DNA of 64,000 nt from Aselliscus stoliczkanus (GCA_033961575.1 CM066732.1:68424687-68488686), one strand, 5' to 3'. Counted from the stretch's first letter, positions 12,600-26,058 are shown. A program made the numbers and translations. The notes: generated by a model from the sequence alone, not told the origin.

Positions 12600-15500
12600 T
12601 TTTACATTTTAGAAAATTGTAGTAGTTTCACATGCAGTTTTAAAAAAATAATACAGAGATGTCCCAGGTATTTTTTTACCCAGTTTTTCCAGTGGTAATA
12701 CCTTGAAAAACAATCGTACAGTATTTGAAGGAGTATATTGACAGTTCAAATATAGAACAATTCCATCAAAACAAGGATAACTCATGTTGCTCTTTCATAG
12801 TCAAACTCACATCCCTCCTCAACTTTCTCTCCTCTCCCCAACTCCAGTTCCTCACCCCTGGCATTGACCATGTGTTCCTTGTTTCTATAAATTTGTCATT
12901 TCAATAATGTTATATGAATGGAATCATACACCAAGTAAACTTTTGCTATTAGTTGTTTGTTGCAGATTCATTTATGTTGTGTGTATCATAGTTTATTCCT
13001 TGTATTGCAGTGGGTTATTCCAACTTATGCATATACAAATTTTCTGGACCATTCACCTATTGAAAGTCACTTGGGGTGTTTCTGATCTGGGGTTATTAGG
13101 AATAGAGCTACTATAAACTTTTACATGCAAGTTTTTGTTTGAACATATGTATTCATATACTCTGGGATAAATGCCCAAGTGTGCAGCTGTAGGATTATAT
13201 GTGTGCACTGCTTTAGTTTATAATAATTTTCTAAATTGTTCTAAACATAATTTTATGTTTCACCAGCAATGTATGAGCAAGTTTCTTTGCATACTTGCCA
13301 GCATTTGATGTCACTATTTTTTGTTTTAGCTATACTTATATGTGTGTAGTGATATTTTATTATGTTTTTAATTGACATTTCCCTAATGATATTGACTATC
13401 TTTTCGTGTGCTTGTTTACCCTTTGGCATATGGTCTTTGGTCAAACATATGTTCATGTATTTTGAAAATTTTCTAATTGGACTCTTTGTTTTTTACTATT
13501 GAGTTTTGAGAGATTTTTATGTAATATAGATACTAATCTTTTGTCAGATAAGGTGTTTTCAAATAATTTCTCCAAGTTTATACCTTGCCTGTCTTTCTAT
13601 CCTCTTAACAGGGTCTTTTGTAGAGAAATGCTTTTAATTTTTATGAGGTAAAATTTATCATTTTTCTTATATGGATAGTACTTCTGAAGTTAGGTCTAAG
13701 AACTGTTTGCTGAGCCCTAGATACCAAAATTTTTCTGCTTTTTCCCCCCTAAAAGTATTATAGTTTTACAATTTATATTTAATTCTTGATTTGAGTTAAT
13801 TTTATGTATATTGTGTGAGGTTTAGGTCAAAGTTCCTTTCCTTCTTTCCTTCCTTCCTTCCTTCCTTCCTTCCTTCCTTCCTTCCTTCCTTCCTTCCTTC
13901 CTTCCTTCATTTTCTTTCTTGACTATGGGTATCCAAATTCTCCAGTATAATTTGTTTGAAAAGCTATCCTTACTCTACTGAAGTGATTTTGTACCTTATG
14001 TAGATGTATTTCTGGATCCTCTATTTTGCTCCATTAGATTATTTGTTTAACCCTTCACTAACCACACCATCATGACAGCTGTAACTATATACTAGGTCTT
14101 AATATTAGGTAGAATGATTCCTCCTACAGTTTTCCTTTTCAAGTTTTCAACTACTCTAGTGTTGCATCTTTCCACATAATTTTTATAATAAGCTTTGACA
14201 AGAATTACATTAAAATCTAAAGATCAATTTGGAGAGAACTATATCTTTATTATATTGAATCTTCAATACATGAGCCTTGCATATCTTTCCATTTAGTTAG
14301 TTTGTCTTTGATTTTCTTAATTTTTAAATTTTCATCATATAGATCCTATATATGTTTTCATTAACTTTATAACTTTATACAGCAATATTTTGTTTTCTTT
14401 GGAGTAAATATAAATAATACTGTTTTTATTTTTTATTTCAGCCTGTTCATTGTTACTAGATGGGAATATGATTAATTGTGATTTGTTGGACTTTTGTTGT
14501 GTGAACTTTAAGCTCACTTATTAGTCCTAAGAGTTTTTTAGTAGATACCTTATGATATAGACAATCAAGCCTTTGTACATAGTGAGTTTTATTTCTTTTT
14601 TAACAATTTGTATCATTTTGTTTCTATTTCTTGCCTAAGTACAGTGGCTAGCACATCTAGTCTATGTTGAATTAAAGTTGTGAGAGCAGACATTGCTTTG
14701 TGTTGATCTTAGAATGAAAGCATTCAGTATTTCACTCTTAAGAATGATATTCAACACTGTAGTGTTTTTCTTGTTTTTGTTTGTTTTTTTTTTATGTTTT
14801 TTTTGTTTGTTTGTTTTTTGAAGATGCTTTATCAAGTTTAGGAGTTACCTTTTATTCCTAACTTGCTGGGAGTTTTTATCATGAATGGGTTTGGGATTTG
14901 TTGAATGCCTTTTTTTTGTCAATTGAGATGATCATATTTTTCTTTTTTAACAGGTCTATATGGTCAGTAACATTGATTGATTTTTATATATTGAACCAAA
15001 TGTTACCTGGAATAAATACCATTTGGTCATGGTGTAAACATTATTTTAGGTTCCATTTTTTAATATTTTGGAAGATTTTTGCATTTCAATTAGTTAGTCT
15101 GTAATTTTCTGGATTTTTTTTTTCCTTTATTTGGTTACAGGATAATATAGCCTCATAATATAAGTTGAGAATTACTTCTTGTTGTTCAGTTTTCTGAAAG
15201 ACATTATGTCAAAGTTTTATTTCTTCTTTAAATGTTTGGTAGAGTTCAACAGTTGAACAATATGGCATGAATATTTCCTTTAATTACAAATTTAATTCAT
15301 CTATTCAAAGAGGACTCTTCTGATTATCTTTTTCATATTAGTTGAGTTTTGCTGTTTCTGATTTTTGAGGGATTATATCAGATCTTCTATATTCGTTAGA
15401 TTTATGAATGTAATATTATTGATAATATTCCTTCATCTTCTACTTAATGGCTGCAGAATTTGTAGTAATACTCTCTGTTTCATAGCTGATATTGGTTATT

Positions 15501-15890
15501 TGTAGCATCTCTGTTTTTATTTCTGTTAGTCTTATTAGTGGTTTTTCAGTTTTATTGATTTTTTTTTCAAAGAACCAGGTTTTTATTTTAGTTTTTCAAT
15601 GTATTTCTGCGCTTTATTATTTCTTCTGTTTTCTTTGGCTTAATTTGCTTTATTTTATCTAATTACCTGAGGTAGGAATTTAGAATATTAATTTGAGATC
15701 TTCTCTCTTTTCTAATGTAAGCATGTAATGCTGTTACAAATATCCCTCTCAGCAGTGATTTAGTTACATTCCACCTAATTGATGTTTGAAGAACATACTT
15801 TAACCATTCTTTGTGATGCTTACTAATGTCAAATTCTTTTCCTTTTCTTTCATCTTTTACTTTCACCTCCTACCTAAAGGATAGTTTGCT
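12600..15890 (-). mobile_element. old L1 (L1M-like), minus orientation, 3'UTR plus much of ORF2
   Basis: Read on the minus strand, the segment ends at about 12.6 kb with an L1M-type 3'UTR ('tatatgaatggaatcataca' and 'taggaatagagctactataa' on the plus strand are its complement). Upstream it passes through degenerate ORF2, including the region whose complement is 'tttttcaaagaaccaggttt' at about 15.56 kb. Stop codons are everywhere. A (TTCC)n tract interrupts it at 13.84 kb. Confidence 0.8.
13836..13909. repeat. (TTCC)n microsatellite
   Basis: About 18 consecutive CTTC/TTCC units inside the old L1. Confidence 0.95.
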
Positions 15891-17179
15891 TATACATAGA
15901 ATTCATGGGTGACAATTCTTTTCTTTCAGCACGTTACTTTTTTTTTTTTTTTTTTTTTTTCAGAAAAATATTGTGCTACTTTTTTCTGTCTTCCATGGTT
16001 TCTGATGAGAAATATGGCAGGAGTCTCAGGTTAAGTTGGAAAAGAAAGATCTTCCCACGGCCACTTGTCACAGGGCCTTTCCATCAACCCTGCCTTGTCT
16101 CTTCTGTTAGGCTTGTCTGATTTTATAGGCCAGACTCTTACTTAGTGTGGAGGAGAAATGAGCCTCTTTGGGCTGCCTTCTGTTGCTAGCTTGGGATCAG
16201 GAAAAGTCAGGCTCAGTTTACCTTCTTTTTTTGGGTGGAAGTCATAAGACATTCTGCCACTGTTATTTTTCTAATTCTGGAGTCTCAAAGCAGTGCAACT
16301 TTCTCTTCAGTGTTTCAGAATTCTCCTTTGATTGTGTCTTGAGTTTTTTACAGACTGTGTAGTAACACTTGGTGGGGACAAACTGGGAGAGGTAAGCTTT
16401 TACCATCTAAATAGGATTAGAAGTCAATAACACATTTTTGATCTGAAATTATTTGTCACCATGACAGTTATCACACTTGAGTTAATATATTTGATTTATG
16501 CTTTGTCTTTTAATCCTCCTATAATATATGATCTATCAGGGTAAGGGCTTTTTGTTGTTGCTGTTCACTAGTATGTTCTTATTTTCTTGAATGATACCAG
16601 ACCTATAGGAAGTATATATTTGTTATGAATGAAATATAAATTTATTTCCCCAAATTAACTAAAATCAAGTATATTATAAATACAAGTGCCAGGTAACTTT
16701 ATTTCTACATTATTTAGTGAAAATATCATTCAGGTGAAGTTCTTATTATATGACTCAATACATGCAAAATACTTAATAACAAAGATTGCTACTTCATTCA
16801 CTTTTCCATTTAAACAAAGAGAAACTACCTAGGGAATGGTATTAAATTCAGATAAATGGACATCAAGAGGTATTTTTTAAAGTTAAAATTATTGTTTATG
16901 AACCCATTTGCAGAAATGATACAAAATATACATATTCCTGGTTATGTTTACATTATTATTGTTTTATTATTATTTATTATTTTGATATTCCCAGAAATGT
17001 GCTAATATTGAAAGATAGTACCAGATAAGATGTAAAGAAACCATAAGGCTTACTGTTTTCATGCCGTATTGCTCCTGCACCATTTCAGAAAGATGGGATT
17101 TCTGACCTAGTCATTCTTATTGTTATTCTCAAGATTGTTGGGCAAAGCTCGTTCCTGTACAACTAACCATATACATATA

Positions 17180-17180
<1 letters not shown>
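15891..17180. other. no gene recognised
   Basis: Begins with a 19-base T-run (about 15939-15960), then AT-rich sequence. No definite repeat or gene. Confidence 0.4.

Positions 17181-17216
<36 letters not shown>
17181..17216. repeat. (CA)n microsatellite
   Basis: About 18 uninterrupted CA units. Confidence 0.95.
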
Positions 17217-17218
<2 letters not shown>

Positions 17219-17429
17219 CACAAAAACACACACGAACTAGGAAATGAAAACCTAAGTGATCTTTAAAAATGATTTCAGAAGTGTGTGGTAATAAGAGACA
17301 CATATTTGTCAATTATTAGCTGTTTGTGCATTGTAGCCAAAATATGGCTACTATAAATTTTAGGCTATCTTCTCAAAGATTTTCCGCTAATACTATTTTA
17401 ATTCGTAGACTCATAGAAATTATTGGGGG

Positions 17430-17545
17430 CTTTTAAATCTCAACTTATAGTTTCAATTTATCATTTATAGATGTATAAACTAAAGGTAGAGAGGATAAAT
17501 TACCTACCCAAGGCTATGTAACTTGTCAGTGCTAAACGTACAAAC
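17430..17545. repeat. MIR/L2-type relic
   Basis: 'aggtagagaggataaattac' followed by ctacccaaggctatgtaacttgtcagtgc resembles the 'agaggttaagtaacttgcccaaggtcacacagct' pattern of old mammalian repeats. Confidence 0.5.
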
Positions 17546-18070
17546 TTTCTTCATGACTCCCATAAGACAATGAAGACCATATGTGTTATGGAATTGCTGA
17601 AAAGGATGCGTGAACAAGTTAGACGACCTGAAATTTTCACCAACAATTCATGGCTCTTGCATCACGAAAATGCACCAGCTCACACGGCACTGTCTGTGAG
17701 GGAGTATTTTAGCCAGTAAAGAAATAACTGTTGGAACACCCTCCATACTCATTGATCTGGCCCCCAATGACTTCTTTCTTTATCTCAAGATAAAGGAAAT
17801 ATTGAAAGGAAGACATTTTGATCACATTCAGGACATCAATGGTAATACAATGACAACTCTGATGGCCATTCCAGAAAAAGAGTTCCAAAATTGCTTTGAA
17901 GGGCGGACTAGGTGCTGGCATCAGAGCACAGCTTCCCAAGGGGAGTACTTCAAAGGTGTGTGTAGTGATATTCAGCAATGAGGACTGTAACACTTTTTCT
18001 AGGATGACTTCACAATCTTAATTGTCTGACCTCCTGAGTCCTTCTCATGTCAATATTTGTGTTTTCCAAA
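17546..18070 (+). pseudogene. mariner (Tc1/mariner) transposase remnant, C-terminal half
   Basis: Plus-strand translation in shifting frames gives diagnostic mariner transposase pieces: 'NSWLLHHENAPAHTALSVRE' near 17645 (the D-containing catalytic box is altered to HHEN), then 'PNDFFLYLKIK' near 17764 (the conserved box holding the third catalytic aspartate), 'FDHIQDI' near 17818 and 'ASQGEYFKGVCSDIQQ' near 17930, the family's usual C-terminal end. Frame breaks separate these pieces, so it cannot make a transposase. Terminal inverted repeats were not located, and the N-terminal half is missing or unrecognisable. Confidence 0.85.
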
Positions 18071-18540
18071 TTAAAAAAAAAAAAGTAACAATGTTAGTTA
18101 AATACCCTTCTTGTAACAAGGGGAAAGCTCAGTTCAAACCACACCTTTCATGAGACTTATTATTTGGAAATCTTCCTTTTTTAAGAAAATGATTTTTCAC
18201 TTACCACTATTCAGTTTTCTTTAGATCAACTTTATAACTTGGGTAAATAATATCTTTGAAAGTCACAATTATATAAAACATAAAGGTCTTTGAAGAAACA
18301 CACATTCATAGACACATATATATTTAATATTTGGAAGATGATATTGCATTAAATACAGGAACAACCACATGGAAAAAGTAGAACGGGAAATGGTGAACAT
18401 TTGGAAGAAAAAAAATATATAAGGTCAAAATAATACAGATGAAAATGAAGAGAGTGAAAAAAAAATCATTGAGGATAATGTAATTATAGCATTTTAATCA
18501 GAAGGAATAGGTTCCAAAGCAATTAATGTACTCACCTTAA
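18071..18540. other. no recognisable feature
   Basis: AT-rich sequence between the mariner remnant and a SINE. Confidence 0.4.
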
Positions 18541-18996
18541 AAGAGTCTCCTATTGGGCCAGCCAAGTGGTACATTGGTTAAGAGTTGGCTTGGGATGCCA
18601 GCTCTGAGCAGCAGGCTCCCAGTTCAGATTCCACATATGAGGGCCAGTGACGCTGTGCCCTCTACAGCTAAGATGGTGAACAACATCTCAACCTGGAGTT
18701 GGGCTGCTGTGAGTTGCCAGCGATGGTGTAGGCTGTTGTAGGGCTGGCTGGCAGCTGCCATGGGCTTTCATGAGCTGCCATGGGAGGCTGTCCAATGGCC
18801 AGCAAGCAACTGCCTCACTCGGGAAGAGCGCAATGATAATACCAAAATGGGCCAGTGATGTGATGTCCTCCACAAGTAGACTGAAAAACAAAAAGGACAG
18901 TAACTTGTCTGTTCCCCTTCCCCAATTCCCCCATGCTGTTCCCCTCTCCCAATTAAAAAAAAAAATCTTTAAAAATAAAAAAAAGAGTCTCCTATT
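18541..18996 (+). mobile_element. long composite SINE with 14-bp target-site duplication
   Basis: aagagtctcctatt is perfectly repeated at 18541-18554 and 18983-18996. The 428-bp body has a tRNA-like head ('gggccagccaagtggtacat', B-box-like 'gttcagattccacatatgag'), a long unique middle rich in ctgccatggg units, a second 'gggccagtga' motif, then 'cctccacaagtagactgaaa' and a tail ttccccaattcccc plus A-rich end. It is the best-preserved example of the long SINE class in this window. Confidence 0.9.
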
Positions 18997-19070
18997 TTTT
19001 CTTTTTAACTTTTAAAGAAATGATCAGAATGAATGTAGGAGACAACATTTGGGGTGTGATGGCTGTTATC

Positions 19071-19198
19071 AAAAAGACAAGAGGGCCGGCCGAGTGGCGC
19101 GGTGGTTAAGCGCTGGCTTGGGAAGCCAGCGGCCCTGGTTCGGGTCCCACATATGAGGGCCAGTGACACTGCTCTCAAAAAAAAAAAAAAAGACAAGA
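19071..19198 (+). mobile_element. short tRNA-derived SINE with 12-bp target-site duplication
   Basis: aaaaagacaaga flanks the element (19071-19082, 19187-19198). The body shows 'gggccggccgagtggcgcgg', the hairpin-like 'gctggcttgggaagccagc' and the B-box 'ggttcgggtcccacat', then 'gagggccagtgacactgc' and an A tail. It consists of little more than the tRNA-like head. Confidence 0.9.
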
Positions 19199-19436
19199 AA
19201 TAACGTGTTATTGAGGATGTGGAGAAAGGAAACCCTTATACACTGTTGGTAGGAATGTAAATTGGTACAGTCACTATGGAAAACAGTACGAAGGTTCCTC
19301 AAAAAGTTAAAAGTAGAACTACCATATAATCCAGTAAGTCCACATCTAGGTATTTATCTGAAGGAAATAAAATCACTAACTTGAAAAACTATCTGCACCC
19401 CTGTTTATTGTAGTAGCCAAGACATGGAAACAACCT

Positions 19437-19441
19437 AAAAA

Positions 19442-19499
<58 letters not shown>
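19437..19499. repeat. A-run followed by (TA)n microsatellite
   Basis: About 23 A residues then about 20 TA units inside the L1 segment. Confidence 0.95.
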
Positions 19500-19505
<6 letters not shown>

Positions 19506-20040
19506 CAAAAAAGGAATAAAATATTATTCAGCCTTAAAAAAAGGAATTCCTGCCATTTGCAACAACATGGGTAACCTTGAGAATATTAAGCTAAGTAAAA
19601 TAAGTCAGACAGAAAGACAAATGCTGTATGATCAAACTTCTGTGGAATCTAAAAAAGAGAAAACATATTGAACTCATAGATACAACAGATGGATGGTTGC
19701 TGGAGGCATTTTGATGGGGAGGTCGGTGAAATGAAAGAAGGAGATTAAAAGTGAACCTTCTAATTGTAAGATAGTAAGTCCTAGGGATGTAATGTATGCC
19801 ATAGTGCCTGCAGTTAATAATATTTATACTGTATATTTGAAAGTTGTTAAGAGAGTAGATCTTAAAAGTTCTCATCACAAGGAAAAAAAATGTAACTGTG
19901 TGGTGATGGATATTATTTAGAATTATTGTAGTAATTATTTAGCAATATACACATATATTTAATCATTATGTAGTATACCTGAAAGTAATGAAATATTGTA
20001 TGTTAATTATATCTCAATATAAATATATAAGATATTCACT

Positions 20041-23000
20041 ACAGAAAAAAATATATTGTCACCTTTACATGCAAATGATTACATTTTTAAAAATTTATAT
20101 AGAAAATTCTGATGTGCATTTCTGCTTTATAGATGCTGCCAAGTTTTCTACAGTTGTTTCTAAATAAACAAAAGCTGAAGAAATTTATCTACATACAAAA
20201 GAAATTGTTTGTTATAAGTAATAGAAATACAGTGTAAACAAGCTATGCTTTGGTAGTTCACATTTTAGTGAAGAGAAATAAGCAATAAATAAAATAAGCA
20301 AATGTGTATATGATAGAATGAAATGTAGTAATAAATATTATGAAAGAAAAAATGAACAACTGTTTTCCTTTAAGTATATTATTTTTAAAAAAGTGGTCAG
20401 TGACCACAAGAAAGTAATAATTGTACAAATTAAGTGAAACCAAGCAACTGCAGACTTATACAGAACACACTGATCTTCATGCTGGAGTATACACAGATTT
20501 CCAGCAGGTTTTCAGATGTGGATTTCGAAAAAGAATCTGTTTTTAAATCCTTATTTGCCATAAGTCCTTTCCCACCTGAACATGACTTTCTCCCTCCATC
20601 TCTCCCTTCTTTCACTCCATCTATCTTAGTATTCAGTAGTTGAAAGGGACATATGTTGGAAAAACAAAAAGGTGAAGTTATAATTTTTAAGCAGAAGTTT
20701 TTAATAAATTAAAGATATGTTAGCAAAAGTATCTGAAGAACATTGTCAATGAGTGGACAAACATCAAGGTTAGCAATGCTAGACATAATAAAATTTATTC
20801 AATCTTAACAAAGGCTATTTGCTTAACTATTAAATTGGACTCATCCCTTTTAGGATAAGATCATGTTCAATTGTTTGACTGAACTTTATTAGTAGCAAGA
20901 CAAAAATAACCAAAGTGTTGTAATTTTTTAGTTTTCTGAGGTTGGCTATTTCTGATTCCCCCAATGAGGACACAGTTTCAATGATTTGGCATAAGGATAT
21001 CTTATTGGTCTTTTCCATTTTTTAAGGAAAATGATAGTAAGGGTTTTGGTTGCTCTTGGTGGTTCTCAAAAAGGACCTGATTAGTACTGTATGATATCTA
21101 ATGCCATTGATAGAAACATATATTTAAATAAACTGTCCCCAAATCACACTTAGATGACCTTAATCACGTAGCTCAGAAAACATTCGGGGCCTCTCCCTTT
21201 CTTCCCTTCTCTGCACTTGATGCAGTCATGCATTGCTCAGATCCCCCAGTCCCTTTAGGACTAAAACATTTATTCCCTGGGGGCTAAGAGTTCCCATCTG
21301 AACCCCCAACCTCATTGCCCTGTTTACTCAAGGTCAAGCTCAATGACTGGTCCATGCTCAATTCTGGACAGTTCTGAACTGCCATTCTAGCTTCCGAGCA
21401 CCCTGTGGTATTAAATGGCCTTAGTTGAGACAACATCCATGATCCTTTATTCCCACTAGGGCCGATTCCCAGGGCACTCCCATATGAACTTCACACACAT
21501 ACAGCTTGGCCAGAAGATCTGTTTCTAGGGAAACCTCACCCATGACATTCTCTTTACTCACATTCAATTAATTATTAGAATCTGCCTATTTATCTCATAC
21601 ATAGCTCCAAAATCTGTTACCTCTACCCATCCTCACTGCTACAAAGTTATAACAGACCCTTACCTGACTTCTAACTGCTCTGCCCCATGCATTTTCTCAT
21701 TAAACCCAACCTTCATATTGCTATACAATGATCTTTTAAAATTTCAAATCATATCTAGCCACTATCTGTCTTAAAATCTTTAAGCATTATTTTATTTCTA
21801 GAAAAACAATTCCTTAAGAAGACATACTGTTTAGGTGCTATAGAATCTAATCCTTCGAACCATTCCCACTCCATATTTAGCAGTCCTGGACAATTTGCAG
21901 TTTTCTGTACTTTTGATGCTCTTTCACTCCTTTATTTGATTCATACATGCTCTTCTTTCAATCTGGAATTACATTTCTTATTTTCTTTTTGTACCTCTAA
22001 ACTGATAGGCATTCTGCAAGGGTCTAATCAGTTTTTACCTCCTCTGGGAAGTCTTCCACAGGCACAGTGAGCCTTTCTCTTCCTAGGACTGGTACATATA
22101 TTTGTTGCACACCTTGTTGTATTATACTCTTTTTCATTTTTTAACCATGTGAACTAAGCTTTGAATTTCATGCATATGTTGTTTTATTTATCATATTAAA
22201 ATAACATTAATAATATAACATTGCTTTATTTATCTTTTCATGGTACTTTTCAGTAAATAACTGAAAGAAATGGTATTGATTAGAGAAATGTTGTTGAGGG
22301 GAAAAACTTGCATTTCAATTCTGTTTCATGACTATGTAGGATTTTTGGAGAACATTCCAATAATTCTCTACCAGAGGGAAGTCTTCCTTCCCTCCAGGCT
22401 TCCAACAATTAAGAACCCAATGCATAACTATTATTTCATGTTCATTAAAGGGAGACTATGGGAGATAAGCAATATAAGACACTGTTTTTGCCCTATGGAG
22501 ATTAAAGGGTTATAAAGGCAAAGAGATTAAAGGGTTATAAAAATAGAATATGTCCAAAGGTATGTAAAATACATATTCTTAAAAGAACTTTAAAGAGGAT
22601 CAGAAGAGGCTTTAAAATCTGAAGGAAAAATAGAAAGAGCTACAATTATTAATTAACTACAGTTTTCTCATTTAGTCTATGTAATACCTTTTTGAGTTAG
22701 CTAGTATTTCCTCCACTTTACACACAGGGGAATTGTGCCCACTAACACTGGCATTAAAAGACTTTAAGGGCTTGAACGAAGGACTTTGTGACTCTCTCAT
22801 TGATCATCTATTTTGTTTTCTAAAATTCACTTCACTGCATGCCAATTTACTCAATGATATCTCTATCATAATTTAAATTGTTTCATTCTTTCCTTTAGAA
22901 AAGCATGCAGCTTGTTTTTCATGGGTTTCTTATCTTTAATTGACTACCTTCCACACTCTTTCTGTCCCCAAATGCCTGATCAACTAAACACATACCCTAG

Positions 23001-24103
23001 GTGTTTTGATGACTAAAGAACATAACATATTAACAGCAGACATAATTACTGGGAGATTATCCATCTGGTTCAGAATCCATTTCTTTGAAAAGTTACTGGA
23101 GTGCTGCAAAATATAAAAAAAACAAGTTATAATATTCCAGACCCTTTGACAACAGTAAATAGCCATGCAGTTTTCTGCTCAAAGTAAAAGAGACTAGAGT
23201 TGGGAGATAAAACTAAGCAGATAATCATAATTTGATATGTTGGAGTGAAGTGGTGATGGGTTATTTTGTAGCCAATTTCTGGAAATACATAACTATACAG
23301 ATGCTTTATTCAGGACACTGCCACTTGGTATAATTATTATAGGCAGCAATAATATGGAGGAAAAGTCTGTTCAGATGAAAAACTGAATTGTGTGTGGGAA
23401 AAAGCTTCCTTTGGAAAAGGAAAATTAAAACATGTTTTATAAATGCTGAGTATATCAAGTTCACTTGTTTAGCCATGTGTTACCATACCATGAATAAAAC
23501 TGAAATTTATACAGACATTATTACCTTGAGAGAAAACATAGAATGAATGTAATTATTGTACAGTGCCATATGATCTGTTGTAAACAGAAGGTGAAGCAAG
23601 AGGTCCATGTTTAAAACCTTGGCATTTAAATTTCCTTAATTTCAAGAGTGCTATTCATGAACATTAGCTATAGCTTTTTCTGATAAATTAATTTTCTTGA
23701 ATGCACCTTATTTGAGGGTTGACCAATAGGCTGGGTTTGCAATTATTAATAAGAATAAATCATGAATAACTGAAGAGGATTAGGTATTGTTTGGCATTGT
23801 GAGGTGAGTTCAGGGCTTACTGATCTATATGCTGGAATATTCTGATCTCTTCCACAGGTCATCCTCGGCTTTATTACAGTGAAAACCAGTACATGCAAAA
23901 TCTTTTAGATGGAAATATAAACTTCCCTGTGTGTAGCTGGGTCTCTTCCTATTAATGCAAATAAAAAACATCTTATGCCTAAATTATTTCCTTCAAATAA
24001 GCTTTTCTGTCTTGCCTAGGAGAGATTACCAGCTGATAGTAGGTGATACCTATTGCGTAAGTAGTGCAGAGTTTGAGGAAAGAATAGAGCAACATCATAA
24101 TGA
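20041..24103. other. long interval without recognisable gene
   Basis: Single-copy-like sequence. 21.99-22.18 kb has an L2-like patch ('cctcctctgggaagtcttcc', then agcacacc-type text). 21.14-21.72 kb is pyrimidine-rich and of higher complexity but shows no open frame or splice-bounded exon that I recognise. Confidence 0.4.
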
Positions 24104-24235
24104 GAATTCATGTTTTTTTGGGCTGGCCGAGTGGCACGGTGGTTAAGCGCTGGCTTGGGAAGCCAACAGCCCCGGTTCAGGTCCCACATATGAGGGCCAG
24201 TCACACTGCCCTCAAAAAAAAAAGAATTAATGTTT
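24104..24235 (+). mobile_element. short tRNA-derived SINE
   Basis: Body about 24119-24223: 'gggctggccgagtggcacgg', 'gctggcttgggaagccaac', B-box 'ggttcaggtcccacatatga', A tail. Flanks gaattcatgttt (24104-24115) and gaattaatgttt (24224-24235) are an imperfect target duplication. Confidence 0.85.
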
Positions 24236-24502
24236 TCTGTGTAAAAATTGCCATTTCTCTTCTAAATGGTTTTATACTTAGTTTTAATGCTTTTCAGATG
24301 TCAGGCCAGGAGAGCTATGTCTAATATAAGCTTTACCCATTGAGAGAAATAATAGTTGAAATAAGAGCATTAATTTATAAACTTAGACTAGGTTTAACTT
24401 TTTATATGCCTAAAATTTGGTTCAAAATCCAACTTTTTCCTTGGTTTACAAAAATTTTTCTCTCTTTTGTTTTCTCTTTTTCTCTCTTTTGTTTATTCCA
24501 TC

Positions 24503-26058
24503 AATTTATGGCCTATTTTTTTAAATTTTATTTATTTATTTTTAATTAGTTTCAGGTACAACACAGTGCAATAGTTATACTTTTTACCCCTCAAAGCGAC
24601 AACTCCCCTCCCCCAATTCGCCACCCCATTCCTCCCCCCATATCATATATATCTATTACACTTTCTCTGACTCCCTTCCACAGTATAATCCACATCCCGT
24701 GACTATCTATATATTCAATTACAGTTGGTATACAATGTTATACAACATCAGCTTCAAGTGTACAGTGCAGTGATCAAGCCTCTAGTCCATCCATGAAATG
24801 GTCTCCCTAACAAGACATGTGACCATCTGACATCCCACAAAATATTTACAACATTATTAATTATATTCCCCGAACTGTCTTTCATATCCCTGTGGCAATA
24901 TTGTAGTTACCTATTTTTGCTGTCTAATTCCTTTCCCTTCTCTCTCATCCCCACCACCCCCTCCCAACTAGCAACCCTCAGTTTTTCCTCTATATCTATG
25001 AGACTGTTTCTGTTTACTTTGCCTATTCATTCAGTTTTCCAGATTCCACATATAAGTGAGATCATATGCTATTTGTCTTTCTTCAACTGACTTATTTCAC
25101 TTAACATAATAGTCTCTAGGTCCATCCATATCTTTGCACATGGTACGATTTCATTCTTCTTTATAGCGGAGTAATACTCCATTGTATAAATGTACCACAG
25201 TGGAGTATCCAGTCATCTACCGATGGGCATTTCGGTTGTTTCCAAGTCTTGGCTATTGTAAATAGCGCTGCAATGAACATAGGGGTGCGTATATTTTTTC
25301 GAATTGGTGTCTTGGGTTTTTCAGGATAAATACCTAGGAGTGGAATTGCTGGGTCATACGGCAGTTCCATTTCCAGATTTTTGAGATACCTCCGTACTGA
25401 CTCCCATGGTGGCTGCACCAATCTGCAATCCCACCAAGAGTGCACCAGGGTTCCCTTTTCCCACAGCCCCACCAGCACTTGTTGTTTGTTGATTTATTGA
25501 TGATAGCTATTCTGACCAGAGTGAGGTGGTATCGCATTGTGGTTTTTATTTGCATTTCCCTAATGACCAGTGAGGTTGAACATTTTTTCATATGCCTGTT
25601 GGCCTTCTGTATGTCCTCTTTAGAGAAATGTCTCTTCATTTCCTCTGCCTATTTTTTAATTGGGTTGTTTGATTTTTGGTGTTGAGTTGCATGAGTGTTT
25701 TATAAATTTTGGATATTAACCCCTTATCAGATATATCGTTGGCAAATATATTCTCCCATTCACTAGGCTTCCTTTTTGTTTTATTGATGGTTTCCTTTAT
25801 TATGAAAAAAATTTAAGTCTGATATAATCCCATATGTTCATTTTTTCTTTTACTTCCCTTGCCCGCAGAGATGTATCACTAAAAATATTGCTCAGGGTAA
25901 TGTCTGCAAATGTACTCCCTATATTTTCTTTTAGGAGATTTATGCTTTCAGGTCTTACATTTAAGTCTTTAATGCATTTTGAATTTTTTCTTATATATCG
26001 TGTAAGGAGTGGTCCAGTTTCATTTTTTTGCATGTATCCGTAATTTATGGCCTATTTT
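24503..26058 (-). mobile_element. 5'-truncated L1, minus orientation, with 17-bp target-site duplication
   Basis: aatttatggcctatttt is perfectly repeated at 24503-24519 and 26042-26058. Between them on the minus strand are ORF2 C-terminal pieces in several frames ('[20 protein letters not shown]' at 25639, '[12 protein letters not shown]' and 'WKQPKCPSVDDW' near 25300) and then the lineage-specific 3'UTR and a T-rich (poly-A complement) end near 24520-24545. The frame is broken, so it is dead, but the perfect duplication suggests a fairly recent insertion. Confidence 0.92.

Larger units (their letters stand above)
19000..20040 (+). mobile_element. L1M-like 3' segment, plus orientation
   Basis: Resembles the L1 ORF2 C-terminus ('atgtggagaaaggaaaccct', 'aacaacatgggtaaccttga') and then an old L1 3'UTR running to about 20.04 kb. 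It is interrupted by a short SINE (19083-19186) and by an A-run plus (TA)n tract (19437-19499). Confidence 0.8.

Noticed and set aside
19083..19186. Short SINE heads as functional tRNA genes
   Set aside because: They have A and B boxes but end in A-rich tails with target duplications and do not close a proper acceptor stem; they are retroposons.
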